Shown here: positions 1 to 9,042 of the stretch, one piece after another
Layout: each line of letters begins with the position of its first letter
Numbering within the stretch: position 1 is the first letter of the stretch
Assembly (NCBI RefSeq): GCF_007570835.1
Contig: NZ_SUNC01000001.1
Coordinates: 372,001 to 436,000, forward strand
Direction: 5' to 3'
Length of the DNA stretch: 64,000 bases
Source: Croceicoccus sediminis
GTDB taxonomy: Bacteria; Pseudomonadota; Alphaproteobacteria; Sphingomonadales; Sphingomonadaceae
Notes under the pieces: generated by a model
The model's database searches: none
What the model saw: only the letters and a program-made list of their open reading frames with translations
Told to the model about the DNA's origin: nothing
Position numbers and translations under genes: made by a program

Positions 1-382
1 CATCGGACGCCGGCGCGGCGGCGGGCGCCGGGGAAGATGCAGGAGCAGGCGCAGCGGCCTCTGCCTTTTCCTCGGTGGCCTTGGGGGCCGCGGCAGGTGC
101 CGGAGCAGCCGCAGAGGTATCGATGCTGTCGGGGTCTTCGCCTTCCTCAGCCAAAGTGGCGATCACGGTGCCGACCTTCACGCCTTCGGTACCGGCTTCG
201 ATAGCAATTGCTGCGACGGTACCTTCATCGATGGATTCGAATTCCATCGTGGCCTTGTCGGTCTCGATCTCGGCGATGATGTCGCCCGGCTCTATCTTGT
301 CGCCCTTCTTCACAAGCCATTTGGCGAGGGTGCCCTCCTCCATCGTCGGGGAGAGAGCCGGCATCTTGAGCTGGATTGCCAT
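1..382 (-). CDS. pdhC: Pyruvate dehydrogenase E2 (dihydrolipoyl acetyltransferase), N-terminal part
   Basis: Only the first ~127 codons lie in the window; the gene runs off the left edge. Read on the minus strand from the ATG at 382, it starts [20 protein letters not shown] and forms a complete biotinyl/lipoyl domain (about residues 1-80), with the lipoylated lysine in [10 protein letters not shown]. An Ala/Pro/Glu-rich flexible linker follows, as in E2 subunits of pyruvate dehydrogenase. E2 transfers the acetyl group from E1-bound TPP to CoA. The lipoyl domain is nearly identical to the one fused to E1 beta at 54232. The catalytic domain is not visible, so another E2 (such as 2-oxoglutarate dehydrogenase) is possible but less likely given the match to the pdhB lipoyl domain. 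Confidence 0.85.
   Translation of the reverse strand, partial: MAIQLKMPALSPTMEEGTLAKWLVKKGDKIEPGDIIAEIETDKATMEFESIDEGTVAAIAIEAGTEGVKVGTVIATLAEEGEDPDSIDTSAAAPAPAAAPKATEEKAEAAAPAPASSPAPAAAPASD
168..382 (-). repeat. Lipoyl-domain coding repeat, copy 1
   Basis: About 215 bp encoding the E2 lipoyl domain is highly similar at the DNA level to 54010-54232 (lipoyl domain of the E1 beta gene). Both copies are on the minus strand, so they form a direct repeat about 54 kb apart. The similarity is clear by eye, with long identical runs around the lipoyl-lysine codons; an exact identity was not computed. Confidence 0.8.
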
Positions 383-543
383 CGATTTCCTTATTGGTTT
401 TTGGGCGAGGGATGTTGCGAAGCTTTCTGGGCCAGCTAGGGCCGGTTGGTCAAGACGGGCAACGCGCCTTTTTCTTGCGAAAGGCGAACCTTTCGCCCAT
501 CCATCGCTGCACGATCTGAAATCGAGGAGTTATCGCCATCACG

Positions 544-999
544 ATGCGCGTCTACCTTGTGATTATGGACGAAACGCCCGAAGCGCGGGTGGCGCTTCGT
601 TTCGCGTCTCGCCGCGCAGCAAAAACCGGCGGTACGGTCCACATCATCGCGCTCGTTCCCAAGCAGCAGTTCGTCGCTTTCGGCGGCGTTCAGGCCACTA
701 TCGAATCAGAGGCCAAGAGCCGTGCCGAAGTGCTGGTCATGGCCGCGGCCGGCAGCCTGCTTCAGGAAAGCGGACGTATGCCCACGATCTCGGTAAAGGT
801 CGGCGACGGTGCGAAAGTGGTGCAGGAATATCTTGTCGAGCACGAGAACATCGCTGCGCTCGTTCTGGGCGCGGCCGCAGAGGGTGCGCCCGGCCCGCTG
901 GTCGCGCACTTTGCCGGAACGCGGGCAGGACAGCTGCCCTGCCCTTTGATGATCGTGCCGGGCGGCCTTACCGAAGAAGAAGTCGACGCGCTGAGCTGA
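544..999 (+). CDS. Universal stress protein (UspA family)
   Basis: A 151-residue single-domain protein beginning MRVYLVIMDETPEARVALRF, the usual first beta strand of the Usp fold (V-x-x-D-x-S/T replaced here by IMDET). It ends with an LGAAAEGAPGP...CPLMIVPGG region. That region corresponds to the ATP-binding G-x2-G-x9-G-S/T segment but is degenerate, so nucleotide binding is uncertain. A GAGGAG lies about 14 nt upstream of the ATG, somewhat far for a Shine-Dalgarno. It is convergent with RNase R, with only 4 bp between the two stop codons. Usp proteins are cytoplasmic stress-survival factors; the exact role here cannot be inferred. Confidence 0.85.
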   Translation: MRVYLVIMDETPEARVALRFASRRAAKTGGTVHIIALVPKQQFVAFGGVQATIESEAKSRAEVLVMAAAGSLLQESGRMPTISVKVGDGAKVVQEYLVEHENIAALVLGAAAEGAPGPLVAHFAGTRAGQLPCPLMIVPGGLTEEEVDALS

Positions 1000-1003
1000 C
1001 GCG

Positions 1004-3304
1004 TCAGCGTTTCTTGCCCTGATGCCGGATATTGCCCGGCCTGCCGCGCTTGCCCTTGATATAGCCGGTCTTGTCCTGCCGCTTTGGCCCGCGATTTTGC
1101 GGCCTTCCGCCGCGCGGTTCGATACGGCCCTCGAACTCGGGCGGCTCGAACTTGAGCGCGCCGGTAAGCGGGTTCGCCTCGGCCAGACGTAGCTTCATGC
1201 GGTCGCCCGAACGGTATGTGGTACCGGTCCGGTCGCCGCGAAGAACCTGCGCCTTCTCGTCATAGAAAAAACGTTCGTCGCCCAGGACCGAGACGGGAAC
1301 CAGCCCGTCCCCACCGAAACCGATAATCGTCGCGAACAGGCCGAACTTCTGAACGCCGGTGACGCGGGTGTCGAAGACCTCCCCGACACGGCCCGACAGC
1401 CAGGCGGCGACATAGCGGTCGATCGTGTCGCGCTCTGCCTCCATTGCCCGCCGTTCGGTCCGGCTGATCGCCTCGGTCACGCGGTCGAGCGACGCGCGGT
1501 CGCGATCTGACAGGCCGGATGAGGCGGGGATCGAGTGATCCTTGGGCCGCGGCTGTTCAAGACCATATGCCTCCACCAGCGCGCGGTGGACCAGAAGGTC
1601 CGAATAGCGGCGGATGGGCGAGGTGAAGTGCGCGTAGGATCCAAGCGCGAGACCGAAGTGGCCCGCGTTCTTCGGCCCATAATAGGCCTGCGTCTGCGTG
1701 CGCAGAACCTGCTCCATTACCAGCGCCTTCTCGGTATCGTCGGCAACGTCCTTCAGCAGGCGGTTGAACAGGCCGGGCGTGATGACCTGTCCCATCGACA
1801 GCTTGCGATCCATCGTCGCCAGATAGTCCTTGAGCGCGATCAGTTTTTCACGGCTTGGCGGTTCGTGGATGCGATAGACGACCGGCGCGGCCTTGGCCTC
1901 AAGCGCCTTTGCCGCCGCGACGTTGGCCGCGATCATGAAATCCTCGACCACGCGGTGCGCGTCGAGCCGCTCGCGAACCGCGACTTCGGCGATGCGCCCC
2001 TGCTCGTCCAGCACGACGCGCCGTTCGGGCAGGTCGAGGTCGAGCGGATCGCGGTCGTCGCGCGCGGAGTTGAGCGCCTTCCAGCAAGCCCACAAGTGCT
2101 TGAGGTTGTCGCCAGCATCGCCCGAGTCGATCCGCGCCTGCGCGTCTTCGTAGGCGATGACTTCGCTGATCTGGACGATGGCGCGGGTAAAGCGCCAGTC
2201 CTTGATTCGTCCGGTCTTGTCGATGACGAGATGGCACGCCATCGCGGCCCGCGCCTCGCCCTCGCCCAGCGAACAGACGTCGGCGGAAAGGATTTCGGGC
2301 AGCATGGGCACGACACGGTCGGGGAAGTAGACCGAGTTGCCCCGCTTTCGCGCCTCGCGGTCGATGGCGCTGCCGGGCCGGACATAGAACGACACGTCGG
2401 CAATCGCGACGAGCGCCTTCCATCCGCCCGCATTACCCGGATCGTCGTCCGGCGCGGCCCAGATCGCATCGTCGTGGTCCCGCGCATCGGCCGGGTCGAT
2501 CGCCACGATGGGCAGCGACCTGAGGTCTTCGCGCTTGTCCTCGCTGAGCGGAAGCTTTGCCGCTACTTCTGCTTCCTCAAGCGAGTCCGAGGCGAATTCG
2601 AACGGAATGTCGTACTTGTTGATCGCGATCAGCGAATAGGACTTGGGCGCAAGTGGGTCGCCCAGCACCTGCGTCACTTTCACACCTGCCCGCGGAGAGC
2701 GGCCTGCCGCTTCGGCAAGGACGAGCTGGCCCTTCTCGGCCCCGCCAAGGTCCGCGATGGGGAGCGACGAGCGGACCGATTTCTCGATCGGGGCAAGCCA
2801 GCCCTTCCCGCTGCCGTCGATCTCAACCACGCCCATCATCGAATCGTGCGTATCGGGCAGCTTCTTCATCGGATGGGCGAGCCAGCCATTGGTCGTCTCT
2901 TCCGTCCGCGCCAGCACACGGTCGCCCTTGCGCAGCGCGGGCATCTGCCGCGCCTTGCCGCGGGCCTTGGTTTCCACCATGCGCAGACGCGGTGGCGGTG
3001 TCCCACTGTCGGGCTCCCAGTTATCGGGAATGGCGATCGCCTCGCCTTCCTCGATATCGACCACGCGCAGGACCGTTACCGTGGGCACGCCGCCCATCCG
3101 GTGGAAAGCGCGGCGGTCGCCGTCGATCAAACCTTCGTCGGCCATGTCCTTGAGCAATCGTTTGAGCGCGATCTTCTCCTGCCCCTTCAGTCCAAAAGCA
3201 CGCGCGATCTCGCGCTTGCCAGCAGGGGTTTCGGACGACTTGATGAAGTCCATCACCTGCTTCTTGGTGGGCATTCCGGGGGTGCGCTTGGGAGTTTTCG
3301 CCAT
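1004..3304 (-). CDS. rnr: Ribonuclease R (3'-5' exoribonuclease)
   Basis: A 766-residue protein that degrades structured RNA processively. It has an N-terminal winged-helix region (KKQVMDFIKSSETPAGKREI), cold-shock-like domains, a central RNB catalytic domain with the metal-binding aspartates in DPADARDHDDAIW, a C-terminal S1 domain (VTGVQKFGLFATI) and a Lys/Arg/Gly-rich tail. I chose the ATG at 3304 (MAKTPKRTPG); in-frame starts at 3322 and 3370 would add residues with no family resemblance. It is divergent from the M3 peptidase at 3442, with a roughly 140-bp shared upstream region. Confidence 0.95.
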   Translation of the reverse strand: MAKTPKRTPGMPTKKQVMDFIKSSETPAGKREIARAFGLKGQEKIALKRLLKDMADEGLIDGDRRAFHRMGGVPTVTVLRVVDIEEGEAIAIPDNWEPDSGTPPPRLRMVETKARGKARQMPALRKGDRVLARTEETTNGWLAHPMKKLPDTHDSMMGVVEIDGSGKGWLAPIEKSVRSSLPIADLGGAEKGQLVLAEAAGRSPRAGVKVTQVLGDPLAPKSYSLIAINKYDIPFEFASDSLEEAEVAAKLPLSEDKREDLRSLPIVAIDPADARDHDDAIWAAPDDDPGNAGGWKALVAIADVSFYVRPGSAIDREARKRGNSVYFPDRVVPMLPEILSADVCSLGEGEARAAMACHLVIDKTGRIKDWRFTRAIVQISEVIAYEDAQARIDSGDAGDNLKHLWACWKALNSARDDRDPLDLDLPERRVVLDEQGRIAEVAVRERLDAHRVVEDFMIAANVAAAKALEAKAAPVVYRIHEPPSREKLIALKDYLATMDRKLSMGQVITPGLFNRLLKDVADDTEKALVMEQVLRTQTQAYYGPKNAGHFGLALGSYAHFTSPIRRYSDLLVHRALVEAYGLEQPRPKDHSIPASSGLSDRDRASLDRVTEAISRTERRAMEAERDTIDRYVAAWLSGRVGEVFDTRVTGVQKFGLFATIIGFGGDGLVPVSVLGDERFFYDEKAQVLRGDRTGTTYRSGDRMKLRLAEANPLTGALKFEPPEFEGRIEPRGGRPQNRGPKRQDKTGYIKGKRGRPGNIRHQGKKR

Positions 3305-3441
3305 ATCCGCCCATGTGGCCATGCCCGCGCCCATGCGCAAGCGCGATCGCTTCATTGCACAGTCAGGCACGGGGCTGTATCTGGTTTCATATTAAACCAT
3401 CCCCGTGCGACAGAGCACGCTGAGAGAGTAGAAACGCCCTC

Positions 3442-5472
3442 ATGAAGACCCTCATCACCGCAACGCTGATGTCCGCCACGGCCCTGACTGCCCTTCCCGC
3501 ACAGGCCGGAACAGTGGAAGATTTCCTAGGCGCGCCGATCGCGACGGCCAAGGATGCCGCGGCAATCGATGCCCGGTGCGACATGGTGATGACCGAGCTT
3601 GAGCGGCAGTTGGGCGCACTGGAAAACGGCAAGGGTACCGCCAATGTCGCCAACACGCTGAAGCCTTACGACGAGATGATTGCCCTGCTCTATGCAGCGG
3701 GCGGAGAATTCGTGGTCTACCGCGAAGTCATGCTCGATGCGGAGCGGCGCGAGGCGGCGGGCAACTGCGAAAGCAAGATCGACAACTTCGATAGCACGAT
3801 CAAACTGTCTCGCCCGCTTTACGACCGGCTGAAGCTCGTCGACGTCAGCGACGAGGATGCCCAGACCCGATATTACATGGCGGACATCCTGGCGGAGTTC
3901 GACCGAAACGGCGTGTCGCTGGATGATGAAGGCCGCGCAAAGGTCGCGCAGATTCAGGAAGAAATCGCGAAGGCCGGGACCGATTTCGACCGCAACATCG
4001 CGGAGAGCACCGGTTCCATCAAGGCACTGCCCGCCGAACTGGCCGGTTTGCCGCAAGACTTCATCGATGCCCATCCGGTCGGGCCGGACGGCCTCGTCAC
4101 GCTGACCACCGCAGGGCCGGACGTAACGCCGGTGCTGGCCTATGCGGAAAACGAGAACCTGCGCGAACGGTTGATGCGGGTCTATTATTCGCGCGCCTAT
4201 CCCGAAAACCAGGAAGCCCTCAGCCGCCTTATCAATACGCGCGACGAACTGGCAAAGGTGCTCGGCCGGGAGAACTATGCCGCGCTCGCGCTCGAGCCGC
4301 GCATGATCGACACTCCGGCCAAGGCCGCCGAACAGATCGAACAGGTCGCCGCCGCGTCCCTGCCCGCAGCACAGGCCGATATCGCACTCAAGAAGGAAGT
4401 GCTGGCGGAATTGAAGCCGGACGAGGATCTGGACATCTTCAACACAAGCTACGTCGCGACGCAGGTGCTGAAGGATCGCTACGACCTCGATCCGCAGGAA
4501 GTGCGCCAGTACTTTACCTACGACAACGTGCGCGACGGGGTGTTCCAGCTGGTCGAGGACCTGTTCCAGGTCGACATCGTGCCTTGGGAAACCGACGTCT
4601 GGCATGAGGACGTGGAGACCTTCGAAATCCGCGATCGGGGTCAGGTAAAGCCGGCCGGGACTGTTCTGGGTCACTTCTACCTCGATTCCCATCCGCGCGA
4701 CGGGAAATACAGCCATGCCAACCACGTCACCATGCGCGACGGCATGGGAGACAATCCGGCCATGTCGGCGCTTGTCATGAACCTGCCCAAGGGCGGTTAC
4801 GATACCGGCCTGATGGAGCATGCCGACGTCGAGACGTTCCTCCACGAATTCGGCCACCTCATTCACAACATCCTTGGCGGCGGTCAGCGCTGGTACGGCC
4901 AGGCCGGTGTCGCGACGGAACGTGACTTTGTCGAAGCGCCTTCGCAGATGCTGGAAAACTGGGTCTACGACTACGACACGCTAGCGCGGTTCGCGAAGAA
5001 CGAAGCCGGAGAGACGATCCCCCGCGAGCTGGTCGAGAAGATGAATGCTGCACGGTATTTCGGTCGCGGTCAGTACGAACGCCGTCAGGCCGGATACTCG
5101 AATGCCTCGCTGAACTTCTACATGGGCGCCGCGCCTGAGGACTTGTCCAAGGCCTATCGCACCTGGGTCAACGAATATTCGATGCTGCCCTTCCCCGAAG
5201 GCACGCACAGCGAGGGACGTTTCGGCCATCTCAACGGATATTCGGCCGGTTACTACACCTATGGCTGGTCGCGCGTGATCGCGGCCGACCTGTTCACTCG
5301 CTTCAAGCAGGCGGGCCTGCGCGATCCGCAGACGGCGATGGACTATCGCCTGAAAGTCCTTGGCGCGGGCGGGACAAGGCCTGCCGCCGAACTGGTCGAG
5401 GATTTCCTTGGTCGCCCGATCAGCTTTGAGGCCTTTGCCGAAGAAGTGGCGCAAGGCACGAAGAAGGACTGA
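3442..5472 (+). CDS. Secreted M3-family zinc metallopeptidase (thimet oligopeptidase-like)
   Basis: 676 residues with a Sec signal peptide (MKTLITATLMSATALTALPAQA), so probably periplasmic. The zinc site is FLHEFGHLIHN (HExxH), and the third ligand Glu lies in RDFVEAPSQMLENW, both as in family M3. M3 enzymes cleave short peptides inside a closed channel. The N-terminal half is alpha-helical as expected. This is one of two M3 peptidases in the window; the other is at 56061-58226. The following DUF1338 gene starts 4 bp after this stop, so the two are probably co-transcribed. Confidence 0.92.
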   Translation: MKTLITATLMSATALTALPAQAGTVEDFLGAPIATAKDAAAIDARCDMVMTELERQLGALENGKGTANVANTLKPYDEMIALLYAAGGEFVVYREVMLDAERREAAGNCESKIDNFDSTIKLSRPLYDRLKLVDVSDEDAQTRYYMADILAEFDRNGVSLDDEGRAKVAQIQEEIAKAGTDFDRNIAESTGSIKALPAELAGLPQDFIDAHPVGPDGLVTLTTAGPDVTPVLAYAENENLRERLMRVYYSRAYPENQEALSRLINTRDELAKVLGRENYAALALEPRMIDTPAKAAEQIEQVAAASLPAAQADIALKKEVLAELKPDEDLDIFNTSYVATQVLKDRYDLDPQEVRQYFTYDNVRDGVFQLVEDLFQVDIVPWETDVWHEDVETFEIRDRGQVKPAGTVLGHFYLDSHPRDGKYSHANHVTMRDGMGDNPAMSALVMNLPKGGYDTGLMEHADVETFLHEFGHLIHNILGGGQRWYGQAGVATERDFVEAPSQMLENWVYDYDTLARFAKNEAGETIPRELVEKMNAARYFGRGQYERRQAGYSNASLNFYMGAAPEDLSKAYRTWVNEYSMLPFPEGTHSEGRFGHLNGYSAGYYTYGWSRVIAADLFTRFKQAGLRDPQTAMDYRLKVLGAGGTRPAAELVEDFLGRPISFEAFAEEVAQGTKKD

Positions 5473-5476
5473 GCCG

Positions 5477-6703
5477 ATGGCCTTCGTTTCCAGCGACCTT
5501 CTGCGCGCCCGGTTCAGCGCGGCGATGTCGGCCATGTACCGCGAGGAAGTGCCGCTCTACGCGACGCTCCTCGACATCGTGGCGGACGTGAATGCGAAGA
5601 CGGACGCTGACCTGGCAAGCCGGGATGGCGCTCGTCTTGCAGCCGAACGGCATGGCGCGATCCGTGTAGGGACGGCCGCCGAACTGTCGCAGATGCGGCG
5701 TTTCTTCGCGGTCATGGGTATGGAGCCGGTGGGATATTACGACCTGTCGCAGGCGGGCGTGCCGGTTCATTCCACCGCGTTCCGCCCGGTCACGAACGAG
5801 GCTTTGGCCGCCAATCCGTTTCGCATGTTCTGCTCGCTGCTCAGGCTCGAGCTTATCGAGGATGCCGCGTTGCGCGACCGCGCGGGTGAGGCGTTGGACA
5901 GCCGTCAGATCTGTTCCGACCGTCTGCTCGACCTGATCGACAAGGCGGAAAGCGACGGCGGGCTGGCCGACGATGATGCCGCGGCTTTCCTTGCAGAAGG
6001 GCTGGAAGTCTTCCGCTGGCATTCGCAGGCGCAAGTTTCCGCAACCGATTACCGCGCAATGAAGGCGCAGCATGGCCTTGTCGCCGACATCGTCTGCTTC
6101 AAGGGGCCGCACATCAATCACCTTACGCCGCGCACGCTCGACATCGATGCGGTTCAGGCGGAAATGATTGCGCGTGGGATCGATGCGAAGGACCGGATCG
6201 AGGGACCGCCGCGCCGCAAGTGTCCGATCCTTTTGCGGCAGACCAGCTTCAAGGCCCTGTCCGAGGCGGTCACGTTTCAGGACGGCAGCGAAGGCGCGCA
6301 CACCGCTCGGTTCGGAGAGATCGAACAGCGCGGCGCAGCCCTGACCCCCAGGGGCCGCGACCTTTACGACACATGCCTGAACCGGGCACTGGCCGCTGGC
6401 GGCGACTACGAACGCGAACTGGCCGCAGCATTTGCCGATTTCCCCGATGACTGGGAGATGCTGCGCAGCGAAGGGCTCGCCTATTTCCGAGAGGATGAAG
6501 GTGGCGTCACGCCGATCGTATGGGAGGATTTCCTACCGGTCAGCGCGGCGGGCATCTTTCAGTCGAACCTTGGCGACGACGCGCGCGACAGCGCGATGGA
6601 CGGCGGCACGCAAGACGCTTTCGAAGCCTCGCTGGGCCGCAAGGTGCTGGACATGTTCGAACTCTACGCGGCCCAGGCGGAGGGGAGCCCCCTCCCCGCC
6701 TGA
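5477..6703 (+). CDS. DUF1338 family 2-oxoadipate dioxygenase/decarboxylase-like protein
   Basis: 408 residues matching the DUF1338/YdcJ/HglS family, Fe(II)-dependent VOC-fold enzymes that convert 2-oxoadipate to 2-hydroxyglutarate in lysine breakdown. Candidate metal ligands are present: His59 in RHGAIR, His in KGPHINHLTPR and Glu in FGEIEQRG. I start at the ATG at 5477, which follows the M3 peptidase stop; the longer in-frame reading lies inside that gene. No other lysine-degradation genes are nearby, so the physiological substrate is inferred from the family only. It is convergent with proS, about 10 bp away. Confidence 0.85.
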   Translation: MAFVSSDLLRARFSAAMSAMYREEVPLYATLLDIVADVNAKTDADLASRDGARLAAERHGAIRVGTAAELSQMRRFFAVMGMEPVGYYDLSQAGVPVHSTAFRPVTNEALAANPFRMFCSLLRLELIEDAALRDRAGEALDSRQICSDRLLDLIDKAESDGGLADDDAAAFLAEGLEVFRWHSQAQVSATDYRAMKAQHGLVADIVCFKGPHINHLTPRTLDIDAVQAEMIARGIDAKDRIEGPPRRKCPILLRQTSFKALSEAVTFQDGSEGAHTARFGEIEQRGAALTPRGRDLYDTCLNRALAAGGDYERELAAAFADFPDDWEMLRSEGLAYFREDEGGVTPIVWEDFLPVSAAGIFQSNLGDDARDSAMDGGTQDAFEASLGRKVLDMFELYAAQAEGSPLPA

Positions 6704-6712
6704 GGCGCGTGA

Positions 6713-8257
6713 TCAGTAGGCGCGGCCGACGTAGATCGTCTCGACCGCCTCTTCGCCCGTGAAAAAGCAAGGCTTTTCAGGCTTGTCCGCATCCATTGGC
6801 GTGTTGCGGATGGTCAGCTTCAGGCTCTTCAACTTTTCGACCACGGCTTCCAGCGCATCGCCGGTCGGCCTTGACCATGCAATCTGGACCCAGCCCGGCT
6901 TCTTCGCGCTTTCGCCGAAATGTTCCGCCAGCGCTTCGAACGTTTCGATGTCGTGGCGAATATTCTCGTCCCGGCGCTTCAGTGCTTCTTCGTAAAGTGC
7001 CGACTGGATGGATTCGAGCGTCGATGCGGCGCTGAAAATGAAATCGTCACGCTCGGCAAAATCGAAGTCGGGCTTGCCGTCTTCGCGCCACAGGCGATCG
7101 CGGCGAAGAACGGCGACTTTGCCGTTTTCCATGTCGCGCGGGCCTACTTCGACGATGATCGGCGCACCCTTGCGGACCCAGTCCCAGCGCTTCTGCGACG
7201 ACTTGCCGGGGCGGCTGTCGAGCAGGACCCTGACCGGTTCGCGGAAAGCGTCGTGTTCGGCCAGAGCCTTGCGGACGTGTTCGCAATAGGCAAGCACTTC
7301 GGCATCGCCTTCCTTTTCGCGCAGCATGGGCACGATCACGATCTGGTGCGGCGCAAGACGCGGCGGCACGCGAAGTCCGTCATCGTCGCCATGCGTCATG
7401 ATCATGCCGCCGATCATGCGGGTCGACATGCCGAAGCTGGTCGTGTGGCACAGCGTCTGCTGGCCTTCCTTGTCCTGGTACTGGATGTTCGCGGCTTCGG
7501 CGAAGCCGGTGCCGAGATAGTGCGAGGTGCCGGCCTGAAGCGCCTTGCCGTCCTGCATCATCGCCTCGATCGAATAAGTCGCGACCGCGCCGGGGAAGCG
7601 TTCGTTCTCCGGCTTTTCGCCCGCGATCACCGGCATGGCCATGACGTCTTCGGCAAAGCTGCGATAGATTTCGAGCGACTGAAGCGTATGCTCCAGTGCT
7701 TCTTCCTTCGTGGCATGGGCGGTATGCCCTTCCTGCCAAAGGAACTCGCTGGTGCGCAGGAACATGCGCGTGCGCATTTCCCAGCGCACGACGTTAGCCC
7801 ACTGATTGGTCAGCAGCGGCAGGTCGCGCCACGACTGTATCCAGCGGCTCATCGCCTGTCCGATCACGGTTTCGGAAGTCGGGCGCACGACGAGCGGCTC
7901 TTCCAGCTTCGCCTCGGGATCGACGACGAGCGTGCCGTCCTCCGACTTCAAGCGGTGGTGCGTGACGACCGCCATTTCCTTGGCAAAGCCTTCGACGTGT
8001 TCGGCTTCCTTGGCGAAGTAGGACAAGGGAATGAAAAGCGGAAAGTAGCAGTTCTGGTGCCCCGTCGCCTTGATCGCATCGTCCAGCACGCGCTGAATCC
8101 GTTCCCAGATGCCATAGCCCCACGGCTTGATGACCATACAGCCACGCACGCCCGATTCCTCGGCCATATCGGCCTGAGCGATGACGGCCTGATACCAACC
8201 GGCGAAGTCGGCTTCGCGCGTGATGTCGAGAGCATGGCGGATCTTGGAGTTGGACAC
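6713..8257 (-). CDS. proS: Prolyl-tRNA synthetase, archaeal/eukaryal type
   Basis: 514 residues beginning at a GTG (SNSKIRHALDITREADFAGW). Class II motifs are evident: FYxxPxG-like region VIKPWGYGIWERIQ, CYFPLFIPLSYF, and motif 2 RWEMRTRMFLRTSEFLWQEG with HTAHAT. It ends in VGRAY, the C-terminal Tyr typical of the archaeal/eukaryal (ProS3) type. The protein lacks the bacterial editing insertion and is longer than the ~440-residue form common in many other alphaproteobacteria. No in-frame ATG exists between the conserved N-terminus and a distant upstream reading that overlaps phaR, which makes GTG at 8257 the natural start. Confidence 0.93.
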   Translation of the reverse strand: MSNSKIRHALDITREADFAGWYQAVIAQADMAEESGVRGCMVIKPWGYGIWERIQRVLDDAIKATGHQNCYFPLFIPLSYFAKEAEHVEGFAKEMAVVTHHRLKSEDGTLVVDPEAKLEEPLVVRPTSETVIGQAMSRWIQSWRDLPLLTNQWANVVRWEMRTRMFLRTSEFLWQEGHTAHATKEEALEHTLQSLEIYRSFAEDVMAMPVIAGEKPENERFPGAVATYSIEAMMQDGKALQAGTSHYLGTGFAEAANIQYQDKEGQQTLCHTTSFGMSTRMIGGMIMTHGDDDGLRVPPRLAPHQIVIVPMLREKEGDAEVLAYCEHVRKALAEHDAFREPVRVLLDSRPGKSSQKRWDWVRKGAPIIVEVGPRDMENGKVAVLRRDRLWREDGKPDFDFAERDDFIFSAASTLESIQSALYEEALKRRDENIRHDIETFEALAEHFGESAKKPGWVQIAWSRPTGDALEAVVEKLKSLKLTIRNTPMDADKPEKPCFFTGEEAVETIYVGRAY

Positions 8258-8384
8258 TGGGGTGTTCTGCCTGAATGCGCGTGTGGAACCGAAACCGGCA
8301 AAATGCAGCGGGGCAGCCGAAGCCGCCCCGTCAACCGGACCTTTCGCCCCTATGCGGGGGAAGCCCGTTTGCCAAGAGTTCTTG

Positions 8385-8954
8385 CTACTTGCCCAGCTTG
8401 TCCAGCTGCTTCTGCATCTCTTCCATCTGCTTGCGCAGGGTGTCGATGTCGTCGGTCTTCTTCGCCGGCTCCTCATCAGAGGCATCGCCGGCACCGGGCG
8501 TACCGGGACGCGCAGCCATGAAAGCCTCCGTCGCGGCCTGGAACATGGCCATGTTCTGCTGCGCCAGCTTGGCCAGCGGGTTGGTGCCGAGGCTGTCCTC
8601 GAGCGCCTTGCGCATCTTGAGCTGGTTGTCGCGGAAATGTTGCATCGACATTTCAAGGTAGTGCGGGATCATCGACTGCATCGAATTGCCGTACATCGAG
8701 ATCAGGTCGCGCAGGAAACTGACGGGCAGCATTTGCGAGCCGCCCGATTCCTCGTCCATGATGATCTGCGTCAGGATCTGGTGCGTGATGTCCGCACCGC
8801 TTTTCGCATCGATAACCTGAAAATCGACGCCGTTACGCGTCATTTCGGCAAGATGATCCAGCGTGATGTAGCTGGACGAATCCGTGTTGTAGAGGCGCCG
8901 GTTGGCGTATTTCTTGATGATGATGACATCATCTTTCTTTTCGGACTCAGCCAC
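8385..8954 (-). CDS. phaR: Polyhydroxyalkanoate synthesis repressor PhaR
   Basis: 189 residues. The N-terminal PHB/PHA accumulation regulator DNA-binding domain includes IIIKKYANRRLYNTDSSSYI and DFQVIDAKSGADITHQILTQII; a PHB-binding region and a C-terminal coiled coil (DTLRKQMEEMQKQLDKLGK) follow. PhaR senses polyhydroxybutyrate granules and represses phasin and its own gene. I start at GTG 8954 because a GGAGG sits 11 nt upstream; the longer in-frame reading from 9005 would translate through that Shine-Dalgarno. No phaC or phasin gene is in the window. Confidence 0.9.
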   Translation of the reverse strand: MAESEKKDDVIIIKKYANRRLYNTDSSSYITLDHLAEMTRNGVDFQVIDAKSGADITHQILTQIIMDEESGGSQMLPVSFLRDLISMYGNSMQSMIPHYLEMSMQHFRDNQLKMRKALEDSLGTNPLAKLAQQNMAMFQAATEAFMAARPGTPGAGDASDEEPAKKTDDIDTLRKQMEEMQKQLDKLGK

Positions 8955-9042
8955 AGATATCCGTGCCTCCTTTATTGCAGCATGCGTGCCGCGATTATGC
9001 TGCAACTGCTATTAGCACACGCACAATATCGGCGGCAACCAA

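Noticed and set aside
1535-3445. 636-residue open frame antisense to rnr
   Set aside because: High-GC codon use keeps the opposite strand open. It has Arg/His/Asp-biased composition with no family resemblance, and rnr is clearly the real gene.
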